Part shown: piece by piece, positions 34,095 to 41,895 of the stretch
How the letters are laid out: each line of letters opens with the position of its first letter
Position numbering within the stretch: position 1 is the stretch's first letter
Position numbers and translations under genes: made by a program
The notes under the pieces: model-generated
The model's database searches: none
Told to the model about the DNA's origin: nothing
The model's input: only the letters and a program-made list of their open reading frames with translations
Assembly (NCBI RefSeq): GCF_014855515.1
Contig: NZ_JACYFK010000006.1
Coordinates: 1 to 64,000, forward strand
Reading direction: 5' to 3'
Origin: Euzebyella marina
GTDB lineage: Bacteria > Bacteroidota > Bacteroidia > Flavobacteriales > Flavobacteriaceae
DNA: 64,000 nucleotides

Positions 34095-35198
34095 ATGAAC
34101 CGTACCACAGTTAGATTTCCCCGAAAGGACCCCTCACAATTCTTTAAGACGCTCAACAAGCGGGTAAATGAGTATTTTAAAGAAAATCAAATTAAAAAAA
34201 CAGGTAATTGGCGATTGCATTTGAAGACATTTATCATGTTCGCCATATTTCTTACCCCCTATTTCTCTATTCTAACTCTTGGCCTACCTAATTGGGCCAA
34301 TCTGTTGCTTACCATAGTAATGGGCGTTGGCATGGCCGGCGTAGGTATGAACGTTATGCACGATGGCAACCATGGGGCCTATTCGAATAAAAAATGGGTC
34401 AATAAACTTATGGGCAGCAGTATTTATATACTAGCGGGCAACGTCTATAATTGGCAAGTACAGCACAATGTGCTTCACCACACTTATACCAATATTCATG
34501 AGCACGATGAAGATATGGATGCCGGTAGAATTTTAAGGTTCTCAAAGCATGCCAAATGGCATCGCCACCATAAATTCCAACATTATTATTCCGTTTTTCT
34601 GTATGGTCTATTAACCTTCAATTGGGCCATTACCACCGATTTTTTACAGATGTACCGTTATATGAAAAGAAAGCTTTCATACGGCAAGTTGCCTAGCCCT
34701 GTTCAAAATTGGAGCACATTGGTCATTACAAAAACACTTTATATCACCATTTGGATCGTACTGCCTTTGGTCTTTGTAGATATTGCTTGGTGGAAAATTT
34801 TATTGGGCTTCTTTATTATGCACTATGTGGCCGGAGTCATCTTAAGTGTCGTGTTTCAATTGGCCCACATTGTTGATGAGGCCGAAACCCCATTACCCGA
34901 CGATAGCGGAAACATGAAAAATACCTGGGCCATTCACCAATTGTTCACTACTGTAAACTTCAGCACTAAAAATCGCATAGTCAATTGGTTCACTGGCGGG
35001 CTTAACCATCAGGTAGAGCATCATATCTTCCCTAACATCAGCCATATACATTACACAAAAATTTCAAAAATTGTGAAAGAAACTGCCAGGGAGTTTAATT
35101 TGCCATACAACGAATATAAAACTACCAGAAAAGCTATAATTTCGCACTTTAAACACTTAAAGGAGCTCGGCAAAAGGCCTGCACTTCAATTACAATAA
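34095..35198 (+). CDS. Membrane fatty acid desaturase (acyl-lipid/acyl-CoA type)
   Basis: This 367-residue di-iron membrane desaturase has four hydrophobic helices. The three histidine boxes are complete: HDGNHGA (residues ~94-100), HNVLHHTYTNIH (~127-138) and NHQVEHHIFP (~315-324). A third box starting with Q (QxxHH) is characteristic of front-end desaturases, yet the cytochrome b5 domain usually fused to those is missing, so an external ferredoxin or cytochrome must donate electrons. The position of the double bond formed cannot be told from sequence. It stands between divergent rsmG and aspC. Confidence 0.9.
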   Translation: MNRTTVRFPRKDPSQFFKTLNKRVNEYFKENQIKKTGNWRLHLKTFIMFAIFLTPYFSILTLGLPNWANLLLTIVMGVGMAGVGMNVMHDGNHGAYSNKKWVNKLMGSSIYILAGNVYNWQVQHNVLHHTYTNIHEHDEDMDAGRILRFSKHAKWHRHHKFQHYYSVFLYGLLTFNWAITTDFLQMYRYMKRKLSYGKLPSPVQNWSTLVITKTLYITIWIVLPLVFVDIAWWKILLGFFIMHYVAGVILSVVFQLAHIVDEAETPLPDDSGNMKNTWAIHQLFTTVNFSTKNRIVNWFTGGLNHQVEHHIFPNISHIHYTKISKIVKETAREFNLPYNEYKTTRKAIISHFKHLKELGKRPALQLQ

Positions 35199-35268
35199 GC
35201 CGCAATCGAAATCGCTGTTTGAAGCACAGGAAAATTGCCACAAACTTAAAAACATCTAAAAAGCAAAG

Positions 35269-36477
35269 ATGACAACAACACTAGCTACTTCTAACGGATT
35301 ATCGGAACGAATAAACAGCTTAACACCTTCTGCCACCTTAGAAATGGCAGCAAAAGCACGTGAACTTAGGGCTGCCGGCAAAGACATCATAGGTCTGAGC
35401 CTAGGTGAACCTGACTTCAACACACCTGATTACATTAAAGATGCAGCCATTCAGGCCATCAACGATGATTATAATGCTTACACCCCTGTTGATGGGTATG
35501 GCGAATTGAAGGATGCCATTATCACCAAATTCAAAAGGGATAACAATATTGCTTACGATCCTTCTCAAATTGTTGTATCAACAGGCGCCAAGCAGGCTCT
35601 TTATAATGTTGCCCAAGTTGTTTTGAACGAAGGGGAAGAAGTGATTCTACCATGCCCCTACTGGGTTAGCTACAGTGACATTGTAAAATTGGCCGATGGC
35701 GTGCCGGTAGAAGTTGCGACCTCTATAGAAAACGACTTCAAAATGACCCCAGAGCAATTGGAAGCGGCCATTACGCCAAAAACCAGAATGCTTTGGTACA
35801 GCTCGCCATGTAACCCAAGTGGTTCCATCTATAGCGAAGAAGAACTAAGAGCATTGGCAGATGTCTTGCAAAAACATCCTCAAATAATCGTAGTAAGTGA
35901 TGAAATCTACGAGCATATCAATTACGGGGTGACCAAACATGCCTCGATGGCAGCTTTTGAAGACATGTACGACAGAACCGTTACCGTTAACGGGGTGGCG
36001 AAGGCCTTCGCGATGACCGGTTGGAGAATTGGATATATCGGTGCACCAAAATTCATAGCAAGAGCTTGTAATAAATTACAGGGTCAGGTGACCAGTGGCG
36101 CCAACTGTATAGCACAACGTGCCGTTATTACCGCTTTGGTTGAATCACCTAGTCGGGTTCAATATATGGTAGACAAGTTTCAAGAGCGCAGACAACTTAT
36201 TCTAGGGCTTTTAAACGATATAGAAGGATTTAGATGTAATGAACCTGAAGGAGCTTTCTATGTTTATCCGGATATCAGTTCTTACTTTGGAAAAACAGTC
36301 AATGGCGTAACTATCAATAACGCCTCCGACTTCGCCATGTTCATTCTTGAGCATGCCAATGTTGCAACGGTTACCGGGGATGCCTTTGGTAATGGAGATT
36401 GCATTAGAATATCATACGCCGCATCAGAAGATGAAATAAAAGAAGCAATAGCGAGAATTAAAAAGGCGCTCAGCTAA
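35269..36477 (+). CDS. aspC: Pyridoxal-phosphate-dependent aspartate aminotransferase (class I, subgroup Ib)
   Basis: This 402-residue enzyme transfers the amino group between aspartate and 2-oxoglutarate. Motifs: LSLGEPDFNTPD near the start, PYWVSYSDIV, SSPCNPSGSIYS, VVSDEIYEHI (cofactor Asp and Tyr), the Schiff-base Lys in NGVAKAFAMTGWRIGY, and the carboxylate-binding Arg in CIRISYAAS. Sequence style matches the thermostable Ib-type enzymes rather than E. coli AspC, so related substrates are possible. A terminator follows. Confidence 0.93.
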   Translation: MTTTLATSNGLSERINSLTPSATLEMAAKARELRAAGKDIIGLSLGEPDFNTPDYIKDAAIQAINDDYNAYTPVDGYGELKDAIITKFKRDNNIAYDPSQIVVSTGAKQALYNVAQVVLNEGEEVILPCPYWVSYSDIVKLADGVPVEVATSIENDFKMTPEQLEAAITPKTRMLWYSSPCNPSGSIYSEEELRALADVLQKHPQIIVVSDEIYEHINYGVTKHASMAAFEDMYDRTVTVNGVAKAFAMTGWRIGYIGAPKFIARACNKLQGQVTSGANCIAQRAVITALVESPSRVQYMVDKFQERRQLILGLLNDIEGFRCNEPEGAFYVYPDISSYFGKTVNGVTINNASDFAMFILEHANVATVTGDAFGNGDCIRISYAASEDEIKEAIARIKKALS

Positions 36478-36500
36478 AAAAAATAATTTCTTTACTCACG

Positions 36501-36533
36501 AAAAAGCCCCAACGTATCCCAGGGGCTTTTTTA
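36501..36533. terminator. Bidirectional terminator between aspC and trkH
   Basis: AAAAAGCCCC and GGGGCTTTTT form a hairpin; it lies between convergent genes and can end both. Confidence 0.85.
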
Positions 36534-36561
36534 TTAGCTTGAATTAAGAAATACAATTCAA

Positions 36562-38052
36562 TTAAGTTCTCTTCCAGAAATAGGGCGAGAGCAGTATCAA
36601 TACGGTAAAGAGTTCCAACCTACCTGCCAACATCAAAAACCCGCACCACCATTTACCTATATCTGGCAGACCATTAAAATTACTTACTGGGTTCAAAGTA
36701 CCAAATGCCGGACCTACATTACCCAAAGAAGAGGCAGCACCACCTATGGCTGTCACAAAATCGATACCCATGGCACCTAGGCCTAACGCTCCTATTATAA
36801 ACAGCAACATGTAAAGCACAAAAAAGGCAATAATGTTATAGACAATCTGCTCTTTAACGGTTCTTCCATTATATCTCACAGGAATTACGGCACTGGTATG
36901 CAAAGTCCTTTTAAACTCTAAAAGACCATTCTTGATAATTAGAATATGCCGCATAACCTTTATACCCCCAGCGGTGGAACCGGCCGAACCACCAAGAAAC
37001 ATCAACCCAAAAAAGAAAACGGTTAAAAAGGGAGTCCAGCTCGTAAAATCGGCCGTAACAAATCCTGTAGTGGTCACAACGGCGATCACTTGAAAAAGAG
37101 AGTGCCTAAATGCACTTTCGGCACTACCCAACACCTTCGGGTGGTAATCACTAATTGCTACATCTGCTTTAAAATAAACCACGAGGGCAGCGATAATGGT
37201 AAAGGATAGGATAAAGCCTGTATAAAATTTTAATTCTTCGTCTTTTATGATACGCTGCACCTTTCCCTTAAAGGCGAAATAGCTTAATACAAAGTTGGTA
37301 CCGGCCAAAAACATGAACAAAATAACGATGTATTGAATCAATGGTTGGTCGTTCCAATAAGCAAGACTTAAGTTTTTGGTAGAAAACCCTCCGGTCGAAA
37401 GCGTAGCCAAGGAGTGGTTTATGGCGTCGAAAAAAGACATGCCAGCCAGTTTTAAAAGTACGGTTTCGGCGATAGTGTACCCGACATATATAAGCCACAA
37501 ACGCTTTGCCGTATCGGTAATTCTCGGGTGCAATTTGTCCGCGCTAGGCCCAGGTGCCTCGGCCGCAAACAACTGCATGCCCCCAATACCTAATAGCGGT
37601 AAAATAGCTATGGCCAAAACTATAATACCCATACCTCCAATCCAGTGGGTTAGGCTCCTCCAAAAAAGAAGCCCCTCAGGCAATGCTTCAATATCATCTA
37701 GAATAGATGCCCCTGTGGTCGTGTACCCCGAAATAGTTTCAAAAAATGCATTGGTAACCGACGGAATGGCATCGGCAAAAAGATAGGGCAGCATACCGGA
37801 AGCAGACATCACAATCCACCCAAAGGTAACTATGATATAGCCCTCTTTGCGCTTAACCTCCTTCTTATGCCCTCTTGTATAGAACATGGCAAAAGTACCA
37901 ACGAACATCGTCGTAATGGCCGCCAAAGCGATACCAAGGGTAGCTCCATCCTTATAAATTCCGCTTACAAGCGCCGCCAAAAGCATAAAGGCGCCATTGC
38001 ATAGCAGCAAGAGCCCCATTATATGGAATATTATTTTAGAGTTAAGACGCAT
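36562..38052 (-). CDS. trkH: Trk-type potassium uptake membrane subunit TrkH
   Basis: This 496-residue protein has about ten to twelve membrane helices and the four glycine-containing pore loops of TrkH/KtrB proteins, e.g. ISGYTTTGASIL, LATLSTGGFSTKN, VVTTTGFVTADF and ASSLGNVGPAFG. It imports K+ through the inner membrane under control of the RCK protein TrkA. Its ATG overlaps the trkA stop by one base (TAATG), so the two are translationally coupled. Length is usual. Confidence 0.95.
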   Translation of the reverse strand: MRLNSKIIFHIMGLLLLCNGAFMLLAALVSGIYKDGATLGIALAAITTMFVGTFAMFYTRGHKKEVKRKEGYIIVTFGWIVMSASGMLPYLFADAIPSVTNAFFETISGYTTTGASILDDIEALPEGLLFWRSLTHWIGGMGIIVLAIAILPLLGIGGMQLFAAEAPGPSADKLHPRITDTAKRLWLIYVGYTIAETVLLKLAGMSFFDAINHSLATLSTGGFSTKNLSLAYWNDQPLIQYIVILFMFLAGTNFVLSYFAFKGKVQRIIKDEELKFYTGFILSFTIIAALVVYFKADVAISDYHPKVLGSAESAFRHSLFQVIAVVTTTGFVTADFTSWTPFLTVFFFGLMFLGGSAGSTAGGIKVMRHILIIKNGLLEFKRTLHTSAVIPVRYNGRTVKEQIVYNIIAFFVLYMLLFIIGALGLGAMGIDFVTAIGGAASSLGNVGPAFGTLNPVSNFNGLPDIGKWWCGFLMLAGRLELFTVLILLSPYFWKRT

Positions 38053-39401
38053 TAGAGAAACAATCGTTCTATTTTCGGAATGGCTTCAGGTAAGCAGCAG
38101 ACCACTACCCTATCACCGGCCCTAATTTCAAAGCCCCCCAAGGCAATGATTCCCTCATCGTCGCGAATGACCCCACCGATAGTTGCCGACCTTGGAAAAT
38201 CAAGCTCACGAATAATACTGCCAGTAACCCTTGAACTAGGTTTTACTACGAATTCCAGTATTTCGGCATTTAAATTGTTCAGCCTCATCAGGGCCACCAC
38301 TTCACCCTTTCTGATATGACGGAAAATATTGTTGGCGGCAAGTAGCTTTTTATTGATTAAAGTATCGATACCAATAGAATGGGAAAGTTGAAAATAGTCC
38401 ATATTTTCAACCAAGGCTATCGTCTTCTTTATTCTCTTAGATTTGGCTACCAAGCAGGACATGATATTAGTTTCAGAGTTTCCTGTCACTGCGATAAAAG
38501 CATCCATCGACTCAAGACTCTCTTCCTCAAGCAATTCAACATTACGGCCGTCACCATTAATCACCAGTGCATTCGGAAGCTCATCGGCCAAATCAAAAGC
38601 CTTTTCTTTGTCTTTTTCAATCAACTTGACATTAAAACGGTTCATGCAAAGGTCACGGGCCGATTTGAAGCCCACTTTGCTACCGCCCAAAATCATTACA
38701 TTCTTGATTTCCTCCTTTTTCTTACCGGTCAACTTGTAAAGTTCTTCAACCCCCTCTTTGGTGGTAATAAAATACACTTGATCCCCATCTTTAAAAATGG
38801 TATCACCCCGAGGAACCACGGTATATTGCGTTCCCGTACGCTGTAAAGCTATGGGCATAAAATGTAACTCAGGGAATATTTTAGCAGCTTCTTTAACCAT
38901 CTTGCCCACAAAAGGTGCCGTAGGTGGCAGCGATACACCGACCATTATCAGCTTACCATTTTCAAACTCATAGGTATCGTTGAATGCCGATTTGTTCAAT
39001 AGCAACTTGATTTCGGTAGCGGCTAACTCCTCCGGCGAAATGAGCTCATCTATACCTAACTCGCTAAACCTAATACTCTCTTTATCATCTATAAACTCTG
39101 TATTGGAGATTCTGGCAATAGTACGCTCGCAACCCAATTGTTTGGCCAACATACACAAGGTAAGGTTAGTTGTTTCAGAAGCCGTCACTCCGATCATCAA
39201 GTTAGAATCTTGAACGTTGGCATCTTTTAGAACAGAGATAGAGGTCGCGTCTCCACGAAGCACCCGAATATCTAAATGCGTATCTGCATACGCAAGACTT
39301 TCTTTATTCGAATCGATTAGCGTAATGTCTTGAGACTCGTAAGATAGCAGTTTGGCCAGATGAAACCCTACTTCACCGGCACCTGCAATAATAATTTTCA
39401 T
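38052..39401 (-). CDS. trkA: Trk system potassium uptake regulator TrkA
   Basis: This 449-residue cytosolic protein is built of two RCK (NAD-binding plus TrkA-C) units. First Rossmann motif: IIAGAGEVGFHLAKLL with the ribose-binding LIDSNKE; second: VMILGGSKVGFKSARDL with LIEKDKEKA. It gates TrkH by binding nucleotides. It is the first gene of the pair; a TAATTTTG -7 box lies at 39482-39489 on the minus strand. Confidence 0.96.
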   Translation of the reverse strand: MKIIIAGAGEVGFHLAKLLSYESQDITLIDSNKESLAYADTHLDIRVLRGDATSISVLKDANVQDSNLMIGVTASETTNLTLCMLAKQLGCERTIARISNTEFIDDKESIRFSELGIDELISPEELAATEIKLLLNKSAFNDTYEFENGKLIMVGVSLPPTAPFVGKMVKEAAKIFPELHFMPIALQRTGTQYTVVPRGDTIFKDGDQVYFITTKEGVEELYKLTGKKKEEIKNVMILGGSKVGFKSARDLCMNRFNVKLIEKDKEKAFDLADELPNALVINGDGRNVELLEEESLESMDAFIAVTGNSETNIMSCLVAKSKRIKKTIALVENMDYFQLSHSIGIDTLINKKLLAANNIFRHIRKGEVVALMRLNNLNAEILEFVVKPSSRVTGSIIRELDFPRSATIGGVIRDDEGIIALGGFEIRAGDRVVVCCLPEAIPKIERLFL

Positions 39402-39481
39402 CTACTAGCAACTTTGTGTGGTCTGCAATGTTAGGACCTTAGATTCAAAAAGTTAAATAATATCTGCCCCGATTTGCGTGG

Positions 39482-39489
39482 CAAAATTA
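39482..39489 (-). promoter_or_regulatory. trkA -7 box (TAATTTTG on minus strand)
   Basis: Plus-strand CAAAATTA matches TAnnTTTG on the minus strand about 80 bp upstream of the trkA ATG. The divergent ubiE box lies 100 bp away. Confidence 0.4.
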
Positions 39490-39587
39490 CACATTTAATC
39501 GGTAGCCCCTTTTAAATTGGTATTTATTTGCCCCTTCATACCAAATTCATTTACCTTCTAGGTAAACGTTTAGTTAGGCCTATATTG

Positions 39588-39595
39588 TATCTTTG
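39588..39595 (+). promoter_or_regulatory. ubiE -7 box TATCTTTG
   Basis: TATCTTTG ends 15 bases before the ubiE ATG, an exact TAnnTTTG and a reason to reject the upstream TTG at 39593 as a start. Confidence 0.5.
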
Positions 39596-39610
39596 CCCAA
39601 AATTTGCCCA

Positions 39611-40339
39611 ATGGCCAAAAAGGTAACCCCCTATAAAGACTCTGAACTGGGAAAAAAAGCACAGGTCACCCAAATGTTCGATACCATATCAGATAAGTAT
39701 GATGGCCTCAATCGGGTCATATCTTTCGGTATAGACGTTCAATGGAGAAAAAGAGTTGTTTCTATCGTAAAAAAAACAACCCCCAATTCTATTTTAGATA
39801 TAGCGACCGGAACTGGTGACCTGGCTATTAATCTAATTGAGACCGGGGCCGACAAAATCGTAGGATTGGACATTTCTCCGGGAATGCTTGAAGTGGGCAA
39901 AAAAAAGGTTCAGGCCAAAAATCTGGAGAATACCATTGAAATGATCGTTGGCGATAGTGAAAACCTACCTTTTGAAGATAATAGCTTTGATGCCATAACA
40001 GTTGCCTTTGGTGTTCGTAATTTTGAAAACCTAGAAAAAGGCCTGGCAGAAATTTATCGGGTACTTGCCAAGGGTGGAACATTTGTGGTTCTGGAGACCT
40101 CAGTACCTACAAAGTCGCCTTTCAAACAAGGGTACCACCTTTACACCAAAAATATATTACCGGTCATCGGAAAAATGTTCTCTAAAGACCGTTCTGCTTA
40201 CAGGTATTTAAGTGAATCGGCCTCTGTTTTTCCACATGGTGAAGCGTTCAACAATATTTTGCGCAAAATCGGGTTTATAGAGGTAGAGAACAAACCCCAA
40301 ACGCTTGGGGTGGCATCTATATATATAGGAAAAAAATAA
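39611..40339 (+). CDS. ubiE: Demethylmenaquinone methyltransferase
   Basis: This encodes 242 residues from the ATG at 39611. The enzyme adds the last methyl group in menaquinone synthesis (MenG/UbiE), consistent with a menaquinone-using organism whose Nqr pump is in this window. Motifs: [21 protein letters not shown] start region, [13 protein letters not shown] glycine loop, [26 protein letters not shown] and [12 protein letters not shown]. Length is standard. porT follows 85 bp downstream, an arrangement also known from Flavobacterium. Confidence 0.96.
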   Translation: MAKKVTPYKDSELGKKAQVTQMFDTISDKYDGLNRVISFGIDVQWRKRVVSIVKKTTPNSILDIATGTGDLAINLIETGADKIVGLDISPGMLEVGKKKVQAKNLENTIEMIVGDSENLPFEDNSFDAITVAFGVRNFENLEKGLAEIYRVLAKGGTFVVLETSVPTKSPFKQGYHLYTKNILPVIGKMFSKDRSAYRYLSESASVFPHGEAFNNILRKIGFIEVENKPQTLGVASIYIGKK

Positions 40340-40424
40340 AAACCCGGTTTCTTTTGAAACCAACTGAAAACCCGCTCCCCCTTACTACATAAGGTCTCGG
40401 CATTAATGGGATAATTTTTTTTGA

Positions 40425-41144
40425 ATGAAAAGATTTTTTCTGCTTTTGGGAAGTATGCTGTTTATTAACCTATCGGCAAACGCACAGTTTAATGCGGACC
40501 CCATCATCAACCTCGAAAACAAGGATAAAAAATTTCTTAATTACGGATATTTTTTAGGCTTTAACCGATATGGATTCAAATTTGACTACAAAAACAATCG
40601 AGGAAACGGCAACACCGACGTTTTGGTTCTTGAATCTACAGGCTTTAATGTGGGGTTGATCGGAGAAATGAACCTTCATGAATTTTTAGATATACGACTT
40701 GAGCCCGGTCTTTATTACAATGCTCGAACATTAGGCTTTCCCGGGTTTCAAGCAACCGAAGAAGGTGAAAGAAATGCTATTCGCGAAGTAAAATCCACCT
40801 ACATCAACTTTCCGGTATTGGCAAAAATTAGCACCCGCCGCTTCGGAAACTGGAAACCGTTTCTAGTGGCCGGCCCTTCGGCCTCATTGAACTTAGGTAG
40901 CAACGAATCTAGCCCTGATGACAATAGCAGCGGTACTTTCAGAATGAAAAAATGGACTTACAATTACGAACTCGGTTTCGGAATCGATTTCTATCTGGAA
41001 TACTTTAAGTTTACCCCATCTATACGTGGTGTTTTTGGCCTGACCGATGAATTGATCAGAGACAATGACCCTAATAGCCCATGGACCAGCAATATTGAAA
41101 AAATGAGCACCAGGGGTATTTTCGTTAACTTCACTTTCGAGTAA
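40425..41144 (+). CDS. porT: Outer-membrane beta-barrel protein PorT/SprT of the type IX secretion system
   Basis: This encodes 239 residues with a signal peptide (MKRFFLLLGSMLF ending NAQ) and a small eight-stranded barrel pattern, ending in an aromatic-flanked strand (RGIFVNFTFE). It has the PorT-family features KFLNYGYFLGFNRYGFKF and EFLDIRLEPGLYYNAR, and sits next to ubiE as sprT does in Flavobacterium johnsoniae. PorT is essential for T9SS function in Porphyromonas gingivalis, although its exact part is unclear. The export route for the giant adhesin probably depends on it. Confidence 0.87.
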   Translation: MKRFFLLLGSMLFINLSANAQFNADPIINLENKDKKFLNYGYFLGFNRYGFKFDYKNNRGNGNTDVLVLESTGFNVGLIGEMNLHEFLDIRLEPGLYYNARTLGFPGFQATEEGERNAIREVKSTYINFPVLAKISTRRFGNWKPFLVAGPSASLNLGSNESSPDDNSSGTFRMKKWTYNYELGFGIDFYLEYFKFTPSIRGVFGLTDELIRDNDPNSPWTSNIEKMSTRGIFVNFTFE

Positions 41145-41149
41145 ATCGA

Positions 41150-41872
41150 TTACCTCCTACGAATTTCGCTCAATAGAATCGCGCTGGCCGTGGCTACGTT
41201 CAGACTTTCTGTAGATTGTTTTCCAAATTGGGGAATGGCTATTTTATCCGAAATCAGACTTTCAATTTCAGGTGAGATTCCATTTGCTTCGTTTCCCATT
41301 ACCAATACAGCTTTTTCGGGTAAGTCGCTCTTGTAGACCGAATGGCCTTCCATAAAAGCGCCATAGACAGGCAAATCCGAATTTGCCAAAAACTGGCTTA
41401 AATCGGTATAACCCACATTGACCCTAGCCAATGACCCCATACTTGCCTGTACTGTTTTAGGATTATAGCAATCGACCGTATTGGCTGAACAGACCAAATC
41501 AGTAACACCAAACCAATCGCACAATCGTATGATGGTGCCCAAATTTCCAGGGTCACGAATTTCATCTAAGGCAACAATCCAATTATCAGAATTTATAGAT
41601 TGCACCTCAGGAATCTTAAAGACGGCCAAACAACCGCTAGGCGTTGTCAAAGCACTTATTTTCTTCAGTTCATCTTGAGAAATTATTTCTGGCCGAATAT
41701 CTTTCGAACCAATCAAACCTTCTTCTGTTTCATACAAAGAATTTAGCTCAAATCTAGAGGTCAGAAGCTCATTGATAGTTTTTCTTCCTTCCACAAAAAA
41801 CAACCCCAGTTGATTGCGGTACTTTTTTTGATGTAGACTTCTTATAAGCTTTATTTGGCTTTTAACAATCAT
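41150..41872 (-). CDS. SpoU/TrmH-family RNA 2'-O-methyltransferase
   Basis: This encodes 240 residues. The N-terminal ~90 residues form the RNA-binding domain seen in 23S rRNA methyltransferases (SLHQKKYRNQLGLFFVEGRK). The C-terminal SPOUT knot has motif 1 ALDEIRDPGNLGTIIRLCDWF, motif 2 VLVMGNEANGISPE and motif 3 TESLNVATASAILLSEI. The target is an rRNA or tRNA ribose; which one cannot be decided. It is divergent from tamL, with only 23 bp between the two start codons, and convergent with porT. Confidence 0.93.
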   Translation of the reverse strand: MIVKSQIKLIRSLHQKKYRNQLGLFFVEGRKTINELLTSRFELNSLYETEEGLIGSKDIRPEIISQDELKKISALTTPSGCLAVFKIPEVQSINSDNWIVALDEIRDPGNLGTIIRLCDWFGVTDLVCSANTVDCYNPKTVQASMGSLARVNVGYTDLSQFLANSDLPVYGAFMEGHSVYKSDLPEKAVLVMGNEANGISPEIESLISDKIAIPQFGKQSTESLNVATASAILLSEIRRR

Positions 41873-41881
41873 AAAAAGATG

Positions 41882-41889
41882 TAATTTTG
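41882..41889 (+). promoter_or_regulatory. tamL -7 box TAATTTTG
   Basis: TAATTTTG ends 6 bases before the tamL ATG at 41896, the same geometry as at map, implying a leaderless or nearly leaderless transcript. Confidence 0.45.
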
Positions 41890-41895
41890 GTGGCT

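Noticed and set aside
40347-40362. GGTTTC/GAAACC hairpin after ubiE as terminator
   Set aside because: No T run follows the stem, so intrinsic termination is doubtful.
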